Counted from the stretch's first letter, positions 1 to 5,507 are shown. The stretch is 6,240 nucleotides of DNA from Candidatus Methanofilum arcanum (GCA_031285085.1 JAITWW010000095.1:1-6240); one strand, 5' to 3'. The notes: generated by a model not told the origin, from the letters alone. Numbers and translations: made by a program.

Positions 1-2
1 CA

Positions 3-128
3 GAAGGCAAACTGGCTGCTGAGGCAACCTGACGGGATTTCCGACAGGTGCTTACGGAGGTTAATCGCCAAGTTACCAGAACGATTCCGCACTACGATTT
101 GGAGATGATTATCTCTATCGGATACTAA
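3..128 (+). pseudogene. RhuM-family (virulence RhuM / DNA-binding) protein, internal fragment, decayed
   Basis: Reading the plus strand from base 3 gives EGKLAAEAT, an in-frame TGA at 30-32, then RDFRQVLTEVNRQVTRTIP and HYDLEMIISIGY, ending in TAA at 126-128. I recognise this as the central block of RhuM-family proteins, whose pattern is roughly GELxxEATCKxFxQVxxEGNRxVxRxxxYYNLDMIxSVGYRV. The TGA sits where homologues usually have Cys. The frame stops just where the conserved RVxSxRG segment should begin. RhuM proteins are often found in genomic islands and near restriction or toxin-antitoxin loci, but their biochemical role is poorly defined. The N-terminal part lies outside the window. Two stops and an abrupt junction to transposase-like sequence mean this is a relic. 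The identification is from recall of the family pattern, not a search. Confidence 0.68.
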
Positions 129-320
129 TCTCTGGATTTTGTCCGAAATTTTCGAACGAAAAAAGGAGCAGAGGGTTTCGCACTCATATACTCTTTCATC
201 AGCACCGCACGAAAAAGGGGAATTTCGGCATTTGTCGCGATCAAAAATGCTTCGATGAAACAGCCTTTTTCAGTAAGGTGAGGCGGGCCGACTGAACAGT
301 TACGATTGATGATAGTTTAA
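129..320 (+). pseudogene. IS66-like transposase, C-terminal remnant
   Basis: In the same frame as the RhuM fragment, directly after its TAA, the plus strand encodes NFRTKKGAEGFALIYSF, then ISTARKRGISAFVAIKNA and KQPFSVR, with TGA at 279-281. The pattern FRTxxGAExFxxIxSxISTxRKxG...A..AIxxAF....PF is typical of the C-terminus of an IS66-like transposase group common in archaea and cyanobacteria. Past the TGA the frame continues for 12 codons, including GGPTEQLRL, to TAA at 318-320, so the original C-terminus may have extended there. The catalytic DDE core is missing, no start codon is present and I found no convincing terminal inverted repeat. It is therefore a dead fragment, probably left by a deletion that also truncated the RhuM gene. 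The family name is from recalled consensus. Confidence 0.6.
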
Positions 321-538
321 CAACAGCGTTTGACACCATAAACAAGTGATAATCACGGATTTTCACGATATAAAAGAAAGTTTCACCAAAAACGGCGAGG
401 TCACGTCTACCCTTGTGCCATCCTTACTTCGTTTGATAGCTCAAGAGGTATCAAATATGCAAATGAAAAACCATATGACGGGTATGCGAGTCGCACGAGC
501 ATACCCCAATAGGTTTTACGCAATTTTTTGCCAAAAAA
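321..538. other. Unassigned stretch downstream of the DUF655 gene, no convincing gene
   Basis: No recognisable gene lies in this stretch. A plus-strand frame opens with GTG at 346 and runs to 552 (68 codons), but it has no Shine-Dalgarno motif, resembles no family I know and runs antisense into the last codons of DUF655, so I do not call it. Minus-strand frames show no remnant of ksgA. An 8-bp inverted repeat (GGGTATGC at 480-487, GCATACCC at 499-506) with an 11-nt spacer could form a hairpin. A TATA-like GATATAAAAG lies near 367-376 on the plus strand with nothing convincing downstream. The region is probably further mobile-element debris or degraded spacer. Confidence 0.5.
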
Positions 539-574
539 TTACCGTGAAGTAAACAGACAGTATTTTACTGTCTG
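522..574. terminator. Putative terminator at the 3' end of the DUF655 operon
   Basis: Two structures overlap the end of the DUF655 gene. The first, at 554-574, is a perfect 9-bp stem CAGACAGTA/TACTGTCTG with a 3-nt loop, inside the last codons. The second, at 522-540, is an AT-rich perfect palindrome with 9-bp arms (AATTTTTTG/CAAAAAATT around one C) that covers the stop codon and gives T6 tracts on both strands. On the minus strand, transcription meets the hairpin and then two T-rich tracts, which fits archaeal termination at oligo-T. The palindrome is symmetrical, so it could also stop plus-strand transcription from the transposon debris. The function is inferred. Confidence 0.5.
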
Positions 575-1102
575 ATGCTCTTGTAACTCTTGAATAACAC
601 GATTGACAATCTGTCTCTCAGGATGTGGGAGAAGTTTAATTCTTTCAGATATATCTAAAAAGCTTTCAAATGGCTTTTTTTCTCGTTGTTCAATAATCTC
701 CCACATCAATTTCTTCCCAATGCCGGGAAGGAGGCTGAGCATATGTAATTTTGGAGTAATCGAAATGGATTTATTATAAAAATCTACATACTCTGACTCA
801 CGATCCATGACGATCTTTGTAAGCACAAAGGGAAGCTCCTGAACCGCACCACGACTTAAATCATCATAAGAAATACGTCGCATTACCCGTTCGATATCTT
901 TGCGCTCCCCTCCACCTATATACACGGATTGCCCAATAACAATATCCAGGTGCTTTGGCACGAGTTCAAGCAGCTTAAACTGCTCCAAACCAACCACTTG
1001 GACTAAAGGGTCACGTTTAAATGCGGGTCGTGCATCATCAGAACGACCACTGAGAAGGAGGTCAAGCACAATTGCATTGATCTCCTTTTTGTCTTTTCGC
1101 AT
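539..1102 (-). CDS. DUF655 family predicted RNA-binding protein with helix-hairpin-helix
   Basis: This is a 187-residue protein of the archaeal DUF655 family, conserved beside rpoF and usually predicted to bind nucleic acid through an OB-fold-like N-terminal part and a C-terminal helix-hairpin-helix; its exact role is unknown. Here the N-terminal section has the strand-rich VYIGGGERKDI at about 60-70. The hairpin LPGIGKKLMWEIIEQR spans about 125-140, followed by FESFLDISERIKLLPHP. The C-terminus KYCLFTSR matches the family's usual KYYLF-type ending, so the protein is complete. I place the start at 1102, not at the ATG at 1132 inside rpoF, because AGGAGGT ends 4 nt before the 1102 ATG. It is the last gene of the operon, 13 nt after rpoF. 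In many archaea ksgA follows; here the next DNA is mobile-element debris. Confidence 0.9.
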   Translation of the reverse strand: MRKDKKEINAIVLDLLLSGRSDDARPAFKRDPLVQVVGLEQFKLLELVPKHLDIVIGQSVYIGGGERKDIERVMRRISYDDLSRGAVQELPFVLTKIVMDRESEYVDFYNKSISITPKLHMLSLLPGIGKKLMWEIIEQREKKPFESFLDISERIKLLPHPERQIVNRVIQELQEHQTVKYCLFTSR

Positions 1103-1106
1103 GTAT

Positions 1107-1113
1107 ACCTCCT
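1107..1113 (-). promoter_or_regulatory. Shine-Dalgarno AGGAGGT that fixes the DUF655 start
   Basis: AGGAGGT reads on the minus strand 4 nt before the ATG at 1102-1100, in the short gap after the rpoF stop codon. It supports the shorter 187-residue DUF655 product over an upstream ATG at 1132 that would overlap rpoF and has no such motif. Confidence 0.85.
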
Positions 1114-1115
1114 GA

Positions 1116-1469
1116 TTACTCTGAATACTCAATTGCTAGATCAATGATGCTGTCTATCTCTTCTGTTGTATGTGCAAAGCGATCCTTTCCAAAAATGGCA
1201 CGGACTTCTTCACGCGATTTTGGCAAGAGATCAGCGATACGATATGCAACGATGGGTGTGACATTTTCAATCTCCGCAAGCCTCAAAACTAATTCGGAAG
1301 AACGCTCCACTGTGCCGGTTGATATGTGATTTATGAGCTCAATGCTGCGTCGAAGCTCGTAGCTCATATCTTTTTCACGATCTCGGCGTTCTGACTCTAT
1401 TACCTGCAAAATTTTTCGGAGCTCAGGGACCGTGATTGGCTGCTCATCAATGATACGTCGGATCTTCAT
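1116..1469 (-). CDS. rpoF: DNA-directed RNA polymerase subunit F (Rpo4/Rpb4-like)
   Basis: This 117-residue protein is the archaeal Rpb4 homologue. With subunit E (Rpb7-like) it forms the stalk of RNA polymerase, which helps open-complex formation, processivity and termination. The sequence is highly charged and helical. Its C-terminal half holds the family signature around TPIVAYRIADLLPKSREEVR (71-90) followed by AIFGKDRF, matching the HRDC-like fold of the family; the length is normal. The gene starts 12 nt after rpl21e. A modest AAGGT motif (1479-1483) overlaps the rpl21e stop codon and may serve as Shine-Dalgarno. Its place between rpl21e and DUF655 is the conserved archaeal order, which supports the call. 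The partner rpoE is not in this window. Confidence 0.93.
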   Translation of the reverse strand: MKIRRIIDEQPITVPELRKILQVIESERRDREKDMSYELRRSIELINHISTGTVERSSELVLRLAEIENVTPIVAYRIADLLPKSREEVRAIFGKDRFAHTTEEIDSIIDLAIEYSE

Positions 1470-1481
1470 GGTACTAAGACC

Positions 1482-1775
1482 TTAGTAGACCTGTGGACGA
1501 AGATGTTGGGGTCGTGAGATAACGGTTTTTTCCTTGTTCCCATCACGGATAGAAACAACCCATGCTCTTCCTCGCTTTCCAATGACAGTTCCGGTTAATC
1601 CATGGAAACGTCGGCTTGGCATTCCCTTCTGCACGCTTGGCTCACACACAATGTGAACTTTCTGTCCTGTCTCAAATTGCTGAATAACTCGAGTTACTGG
1701 AAGGACGCCCCTGCTTCTTAGATCTTTCTTAAACTTATACCGTGTCTTTTTTCGTGGGCCATTGTGATGTGCCAT
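1482..1775 (-). CDS. rpl21e: Large-subunit ribosomal protein L21e
   Basis: This is a 97-residue basic protein of the archaeal/eukaryotic L21e (eL21) family, a structural component of the 50S subunit. The N-terminus MAHHNGPRKKTRYKFKKDLR is a typical rRNA-binding tail. It is followed by an SH3-like barrel with QFETGQKVHIVCEPSVQKG (about 33-51), then RRFHGLTGTVIGKRGRAWVV and the family ending RPQHLRPQ. Length and ending are normal. The start at 1775 is supported by GAGGTGA nine bases upstream. It lies 16 nt after pus10 and 12 nt before rpoF, so it is very likely cotranscribed with both. Confidence 0.96.
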   Translation of the reverse strand: MAHHNGPRKKTRYKFKKDLRSRGVLPVTRVIQQFETGQKVHIVCEPSVQKGMPSRRFHGLTGTVIGKRGRAWVVSIRDGNKEKTVISRPQHLRPQVY

Positions 1776-1784
1776 TGTACTGTT

Positions 1785-1793
1785 TCACCTCTT
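1785..1793 (-). promoter_or_regulatory. Shine-Dalgarno AAGAGGTGA of rpl21e overlapping the pus10 stop
   Basis: The minus strand reads AAGAGGTGA with 9 nt before the rpl21e ATG. Its first two A residues are the last two bases of the pus10 TAA. This placement suggests translational coupling, with ribosomes ending pus10 close to the rpl21e initiation site. The coupling is inferred from spacing. Confidence 0.75.
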
Positions 1794-3078
1794 AGTGCGA
1801 TATCGATTCAATTCCTTCGACGTACACAACATCAAGTTCTGTAACTTGTGCTTGCTTTTCAAGGAGTTCACTTAAACTTGGGCTTGTTCTCCCATTATCT
1901 CCAGATATTAGCTCTTTTATATACAGACCCGCTTCCCCAAGCACTGAGATTTCAAACATATGCTCTTTTTCTCCAAGCAAGCTCATCTCAAGCACGGCAC
2001 GCTTACGCACCTTGTCTGCTCTTCGATGCGATACTCTCTCTGGGGTGCGCTGATGTATTGTCGCATTCTGTAACTTGTTTAGCGAACGTTGGAGTTCCTC
2101 TTTCGAAACAACTCCATCGATATCTACCAGGATCCTGTATCTCTTATGCCCCTTGTGGTTTTTAAGTATTTCCACTTCTGAACGCCGACTCCAGCTCAGA
2201 CGAGTTATCTGTACTCGTTTGTCTGCCTCATTCACTGATTTTTCGATCTCCTGCAGTTCCACTGAGCGAATGAGGGGATTATGAATCTCTAGGATAAATG
2301 GCCTCCCCGTGCCAAGCATGCGAGCATCTATATCTTCACGTCCTGCCCCATGTAATGTTACATGAGACCCCTTTGTCATGGCAAGGATTGATGCACCAAT
2401 AAGTTCTTCAACAGAATCAGCGTACTGCTTTCCAGTGCCATTACATGCCGTACATCCTTCTCCTTGACAGCTTCGGCAGTGCCAGTGGGTCTGAGGAATA
2501 CCACGCTCAAGCTTGAGGTACCATCCTGCAAGAAAGAGAGAACGGATCTGTACATCGATCTCATCCATATCCAGATCAACAAGTACAACAACATCTGGCT
2601 CTTTGAACTCAACAATGAGATCAGTTCGTTTTGAAACTGCTTTTCCAAACTCACGATTTATTTCTGATTTAATCGGTTCCGGAGAGTAGAGCTCAAAATC
2701 AGTCCAGAGCATCTCCTCTGCCTCGTTCATCAAAGGAGGAGTTCGTGAACCCATAAGAAAGGTGTGACACTCTATGTTTTCGAGTGCGTGGCATATTTTC
2801 TCTGCCCACTCATCAATGGTGTCAAAAAGATCCCCACAGATCCAGCAGTTTTTTGGCGAACCCTCATAGGGTGTATCATTTTTCAGTGCTGCATATGTGC
2901 GTATGGCACGACCACGTTCGTCATTGGATAATCCAAATGATCGTTTTGCAACAAGTCTTCCAAGACAGTGATCACAGATTGGACCATACTGTTCTTCAAT
3001 TGTTGCAAGTATTGTTGTCATATCCAGTGGATCTATTTTGTCTATGGCTTGAGTAGATGTCATGATTTCTTTGACCAT
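1792..3078 (-). CDS. pus10: tRNA pseudouridine synthase Pus10 (Psi54/Psi55)
   Basis: This 428-residue archaeal Pus10 should convert U55, and commonly U54, in the T-loop of tRNA to pseudouridine, the job TruB does for position 55 in bacteria. The N-terminal accessory domain has paired cysteines CDHC (35-38) and CWIC (78-81), a probable zinc site. A second cysteine cluster, CRSCQGEGCTAC (201-212), looks like a zinc-ribbon insert. The catalytic motif GREDIDARMLGTGRPF starts at 246; by analogy with GRTD of TruA and HRLD of RluA, Asp249 is the catalytic residue. The C-terminus carries the IHQRTPERVSHRRADKVRKR block (341-360) typical of the family. Length is normal and no key residue is missing. 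The start lacks an obvious Shine-Dalgarno; ATG at 3063 is an alternative start. It heads the operon with rpl21e, rpoF and DUF655. Confidence 0.93.
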   Translation of the reverse strand: MVKEIMTSTQAIDKIDPLDMTTILATIEEQYGPICDHCLGRLVAKRSFGLSNDERGRAIRTYAALKNDTPYEGSPKNCWICGDLFDTIDEWAEKICHALENIECHTFLMGSRTPPLMNEAEEMLWTDFELYSPEPIKSEINREFGKAVSKRTDLIVEFKEPDVVVLVDLDMDEIDVQIRSLFLAGWYLKLERGIPQTHWHCRSCQGEGCTACNGTGKQYADSVEELIGASILAMTKGSHVTLHGAGREDIDARMLGTGRPFILEIHNPLIRSVELQEIEKSVNEADKRVQITRLSWSRRSEVEILKNHKGHKRYRILVDIDGVVSKEELQRSLNKLQNATIHQRTPERVSHRRADKVRKRAVLEMSLLGEKEHMFEISVLGEAGLYIKELISGDNGRTSPSLSELLEKQAQVTELDVVYVEGIESISH

Positions 3079-3162
3079 TGTCTAGACTATTATTTGAAGA
3101 TATGAATCAGTATCTGTTACACAGAAGTTCATATGCATCAAATATGTTTGATTGTGAATGAA

Positions 3163-3181
3163 AATAAAAGTATAAATTATG
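3163..3181 (-). promoter_or_regulatory. Possible TATA-box promoter for the pus10 operon
   Basis: Between the end of ccdA and pus10 the minus strand reads ATAATTTATACTTTTATTT, with TTTATACT at 3176-3169 as a TATA candidate. At the usual archaeal spacing of about 26 nt, transcription would start near 3146 and leave a leader of about 68 nt. That leader would include much of a 6-bp inverted repeat (ATCAAA/TTTGAT, 3137-3152) and a TCTGT/ACAGA repeat. The same T-rich run could instead help terminate ccdA transcription. Confidence 0.35.
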
Positions 3182-3188
3182 TGACGTT

Positions 3189-3872
3189 TTAAAATGCTAT
3201 CATCTCTTTTGCAAAAACAAATATGAGATAATACAAGGAGATTGCTAACATCACCACTCCTACGCACAGGTTGATTACCCGGTTATATTTGGTAAACAAG
3301 ATAATGATGTGTTTTCCCATGAGATCAGAAACACATGAGAGTACCAACAGAGGTATTGCCATCCCCACTCCAAAGCATACAAAGATCACAAAGTTTGTGA
3401 GAGCATCTGCTGCAGTGAGTGAGAATGCAAATAAGAGCAGAATAGGACCTGGATTGCAGGGAAGTGCAATCAGTCCAAAAAATGCTCCAAATAAAAAGGC
3501 AGAGATGGAGGGTGAGTTCGCGGTGGGTGTTGCAATCCGGGGGATAAAGCGCGAGAGATCAATGCCTGCAATCATTGCAATGCTTACAACTGCAAGCAAA
3601 GCATAAAGCACTGGTCCAATGAGACCAATTGCAGTACCTGTCGAAATATGTAAGAAGTAGACAAAAACCAACCCAAACCCAAACATAGCTGCAATAACCC
3701 CAGCCGTTGCAAAAAGTCCAAGCATTCGTGCAGATATCTCTTTTTCTGGCTTTTGGTTGGCAAGGAACGCAAGGTATCCGGGGTACAATGGAAGGGCACA
3801 GACTGCAAGTAATGGAGTGCTTAACCCTGCAATCAATGCTGAAATCCAGGTAGCAATAAGTAAATTAATCAT
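3189..3872 (-). CDS. ccdA: CcdA/DsbD-type transmembrane thiol-disulfide electron carrier
   Basis: This is a 227-residue integral membrane protein with six hydrophobic segments (about 3-36, 50-74, 82-104, 124-152, 156-180, 198-221), the normal topology and length for CcdA. The family passes reducing equivalents from cytoplasmic thioredoxin to extracytoplasmic thiol proteins using one cysteine in helix 1 and one in helix 4. Both are present: Cys25 in LLAVCALPLYPGY, matching the SPCxLPLxPxY signature, and Cys139 in IALPCNPGPILL, matching the TPCxGPxL signature. The start at 3872 has AAGGAG five bases upstream. Two thioredoxin-like exported genes lie upstream on the same strand, the expected clients. 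Archaeal relatives may serve cytochrome c maturation or general disulfide reduction; no cytochrome gene is visible here, so the general role is favoured. Confidence 0.88.
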   Translation of the reverse strand: MINLLIATWISALIAGLSTPLLAVCALPLYPGYLAFLANQKPEKEISARMLGLFATAGVIAAMFGFGLVFVYFLHISTGTAIGLIGPVLYALLAVVSIAMIAGIDLSRFIPRIATPTANSPSISAFLFGAFFGLIALPCNPGPILLLFAFSLTAADALTNFVIFVCFGVGMAIPLLVLSCVSDLMGKHIIILFTKYNRVINLCVGVVMLAISLYYLIFVFAKEMIAF

Positions 3873-3960
3873 TTAAACTCCTTAATTTATGTTCCTGAAG
3901 TTCAGATGTTTACTCTGATAGGCATTCCTCTAATATCCTCTCTTCTCTTCTTTTTTGGAC

Positions 3961-4002
3961 CATTCCATCCATAGCCATCCATAGTGATCATTCCATCCAT
4001 AG
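3961..4002. repeat. Cluster of CATTCCATCCATAG direct repeats
   Basis: CATTCCATCCATAG occurs at 3961-3974 and again, identical, at 3989-4002. Between them lies a shorter copy, CCATCCATAG, at 3975-3984, followed by TGAT. The cluster is 88-130 bp upstream of the ccdA start. Such short spaced direct repeats can be regulator-binding sites, though slippage is also possible. Confidence 0.7.
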
Positions 4003-4109
4003 TTATTACAGAATCCCTGGTTATCAAAAGGGTTTTTGATGATAAAAATTATGTTTGGTCAGTGAGATACACAATCCAAAATACAGAGAGATGCTTTAAC
4101 CTTTTTTAA

Positions 4110-4128
4110 AGATTTAAAAAATAAATCT
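4110..4128 (-). terminator. Putative terminator after the CSIC thioredoxin-like gene
   Basis: AGATTTA and TAAATCT (7-bp arms, 5-nt loop) form an AT-rich hairpin 25 nt downstream of the stop codon at 4154. On the minus strand the loop is TTTTT, and further T-rich sequence lies just beyond the hairpin. This fits an archaeal oligo-T terminator, but the stem is weak. Confidence 0.4.
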
Positions 4129-4153
4129 GCGCTTCACATCTCTTTGGTGCTTC

Positions 4154-4795
4154 TTATTCCATGAGTGCACGTGTATTCTCTATCTCATCAATAACTCGGG
4201 ATAATCCATTTGTAGTTCTCAGACCCGCCCCAAGGTAGAAAATATCCTTGTCAACAATGACAATAGTCTGTGGGATCTGCAGCAGAACCAAAGGACCAAA
4301 GGTTGCAGCAAGTCCCATGCTTACTTCTTTTGGTGCTGCTGTAAATGTTCCGGTAAATCCATTTTTCATTATATGTTGAGCAATAGTTCTACTACTCTCT
4401 GTCTCATCGATATCAATCCCTATGATTGTAGCTTTACCTGGATACTCATTCTGAAATGCAGTCGATGCCTGTAGCTGAAGTGTACATATTGAGCACCAGA
4501 TTGCAAAGAGATGGATCACAACCGGAGAACCTGTTTTCGTATACTCTTCGAATGTAAAGCTCCCACCATTTATTGCATCTTCCATTGGGATCTTCATCCA
4601 TGCATATTCTGATTCAGTTTGTGCTGTGTGTTCTATTTCAGTGACAGTATCAATGTTTAGCACATCAGCTACTTCTTTTATTTTTTCATCCTGAGCAGAA
4701 ACAGAACCAAAAAGAGATATTACAGCGAATAAAACTAAAAAGAGAGTGACAAGGCGGTATTTTTCCCGTTGCCAAACATCTGTTTTCCTATTCAT
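4154..4795 (-). CDS. Exported thioredoxin-like protein with CSIC active site
   Basis: This is a 213-residue thioredoxin-fold protein that probably acts outside the membrane as a thiol-disulfide oxidoreductase. Residues 15-34 are hydrophobic, preceded by several Lys/Arg, and end in SVSA before QDE, so it has a cleavable signal peptide or an uncleaved anchor. The thioredoxin domain follows from about 75. It carries VVIHLFAIWCSIC with redox cysteines at 101 and 104, then IIGIDIDE, and the cis-proline loop QIPQT with Pro175. CSIC is not one of the best-known active-site pairs (CGPC, CPYC, CPHC). The order of elements and flanking motifs matches the neighbouring upstream gene, a diverged tandem duplicate. 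The gap between them is 43 nt, so cotranscription is likely. No clear Shine-Dalgarno precedes the ATG; an in-frame TAG 12 bases upstream rules out a longer start. Confidence 0.85.
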   Translation of the reverse strand: MNRKTDVWQREKYRLVTLFLVLFAVISLFGSVSAQDEKIKEVADVLNIDTVTEIEHTAQTESEYAWMKIPMEDAINGGSFTFEEYTKTGSPVVIHLFAIWCSICTLQLQASTAFQNEYPGKATIIGIDIDETESSRTIAQHIMKNGFTGTFTAAPKEVSMGLAATFGPLVLLQIPQTIVIVDKDIFYLGAGLRTTNGLSRVIDEIENTRALME

Positions 4796-4838
4796 ATAAG
4801 TACTCTATGATGTTTTGAATGGTAAACATCTTAGGTTT

Positions 4839-5408
4839 TTATTTCACGAGTTGCTGCTGCATTGCATCAAGACGATCTGCAAGGTTGTTAGAACCGATTA
4901 CACCTGAACCAAGGTACAGAATATTCTCTCCACTGAAAAGAATAGTCTGTGGGACTCCCCCTGTGATGGCCTCCTGTCCAAAGAGTTCCATGAGACCCTG
5001 CATGATTGGTACTTCAGCAGTGGCAAATGTACCTCCATACTTTTTGTCTTTAACATGGTTTGCAATTTTTTCAGGAGTCTCACTTGCATCGATATCAATT
5101 ACGACAAGATGTGCCTTTTCAGGGTAATTCGCGAGAAATGTGGTTGACTCTGTGAGTTGCATATTACAATACGGGCACCATGTTGCATAGAGATGTACTA
5201 CAATCGGCACTCCATCCTTGGTTAACTCACGTAACGTGAAACTGTCTCCGGTCACAACATCGGTCATTTCAGTATCCATCCACTCGTGTAAGGTTTGATC
5301 CACCTGTGCCGTTTTTTCGGTTGAAATACAACCACTGAAACAGGTTGCACATAGTACAAGGAAAAAAGCTACACCAAGATAGATTTTTTTGACAGTATCC
5401 TTCTTCAT
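4839..5408 (-). CDS. Thioredoxin-like lipoprotein with CPYC active site
   Basis: This is a 189-residue extracytoplasmic thioredoxin-fold protein. The N-terminus MKKDTVKK is followed by a hydrophobic stretch ending in the lipobox-like FSGC with Cys27, so it is probably a lipid-anchored protein on the outer face of the membrane. The thioredoxin domain has VVHLYATWCPYC with redox cysteines at 78 and 81, VVIDIDA, and the cis-proline loop GGVPQT with Pro153. CPYC is the glutaredoxin-type pair. I chose the ATG at 5408 because the open frame upstream (to 5546) would bury the signal peptide and translate a non-coding tandem repeat as repeated ALIP. No Shine-Dalgarno precedes 5408, which with the TATA spacing suggests a leaderless message. 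It is the first gene of the redox cluster with the CSIC paralogue and ccdA, which could supply its electrons. Confidence 0.86.
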   Translation of the reverse strand: MKKDTVKKIYLGVAFFLVLCATCFSGCISTEKTAQVDQTLHEWMDTEMTDVVTGDSFTLRELTKDGVPIVVHLYATWCPYCNMQLTESTTFLANYPEKAHLVVIDIDASETPEKIANHVKDKKYGGTFATAEVPIMQGLMELFGQEAITGGVPQTILFSGENILYLGSGVIGSNNLADRLDAMQQQLVK

Positions 5409-5430
5409 AATGTATGTTTGATTGTCAAGA

Positions 5431-5466
5431 GGTATAAGAGCTGGTATAAGAGCTGGTATAAGAGCT
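5431..5466 (-). repeat. Three perfect tandem 12-bp repeats, AGCTCTTATACC on the minus strand
   Basis: GGTATAAGAGCT repeats exactly three times at 5431-5442, 5443-5454 and 5455-5466. On the minus strand each unit contains a TATA-like CTTATACC. The copy nearest the lipoprotein gene is centred about 26 nt before its ATG, the normal archaeal TATA-to-start distance for a leaderless transcript. The array may therefore be a promoter with a repeated TATA element, or a slippage product beside one. The 12-bp period is a whole number of codons, so it stays open and appears as ALIP repeats in translation. Confidence 0.8.
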
Positions 5467-5487
5467 TGTTGGTTCTGAACAGAATAA

Positions 5488-5507
5488 TTATTTATATATT
5501 TTCTCCA
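5488..5507 (-). promoter_or_regulatory. BRE/TATA-like promoter, proximal copy
   Basis: The minus strand reads TGGAGAAAATATATAAATAA, a purine-rich BRE-like segment followed by an AT-only TATA core. Transcription would start near 5470, giving a leader of about 60 nt that would contain the 12-bp repeats. It competes as an explanation with a leaderless start from the repeat nearest the gene. Confidence 0.5.

Larger units (their letters stand above)
3873..4153. other. 281-bp intergenic region upstream of ccdA, with repeats and hairpins
   Basis: No gene is supported here. It holds AAGGAG for ccdA (3878-3883), three GA-rich/CATCCATAG repeats (3961-4002), an inverted repeat ATCAAAA/TTTTGAT with a 4-nt loop (4023-4040), and a hairpin at 4110-4128. 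A weak minus-strand TATA candidate, ATAATTTTTATC, lies at about 4042-4053. If used, it would start a ccdA transcript near 4020, with the repeats in its leader. The length and structure suggest ccdA has its own regulation, not only read-through from the thioredoxin genes. Confidence 0.4.

Noticed and set aside
480..506. Inverted repeat GGGTATGC/GCATACCC as a CRISPR repeat or tRNA arm
   Set aside because: It is a single copy without spacers or further repeats, and no other tRNA arms can be drawn around it.
346..552. Plus-strand open frame of 68 codons starting with GTG
   Set aside because: No Shine-Dalgarno motif, no recognisable family, lies in a decayed region and overlaps the end of DUF655 antisense.
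1103..1132. Upstream ATG at 1132 for DUF655
   Set aside because: It overlaps rpoF and lacks a ribosome binding site, whereas AGGAGGT directly precedes the ATG at 1102.
3137..5425. Shared 13-mer TATGTTTGATTGT upstream of pus10 (3143-3155) and of the thioredoxin lipoprotein (5413-5425)
   Set aside because: Both lie in AT-rich spacers, and one 13-bp match in 6 kb can easily occur by chance; no further similarity extends around it.
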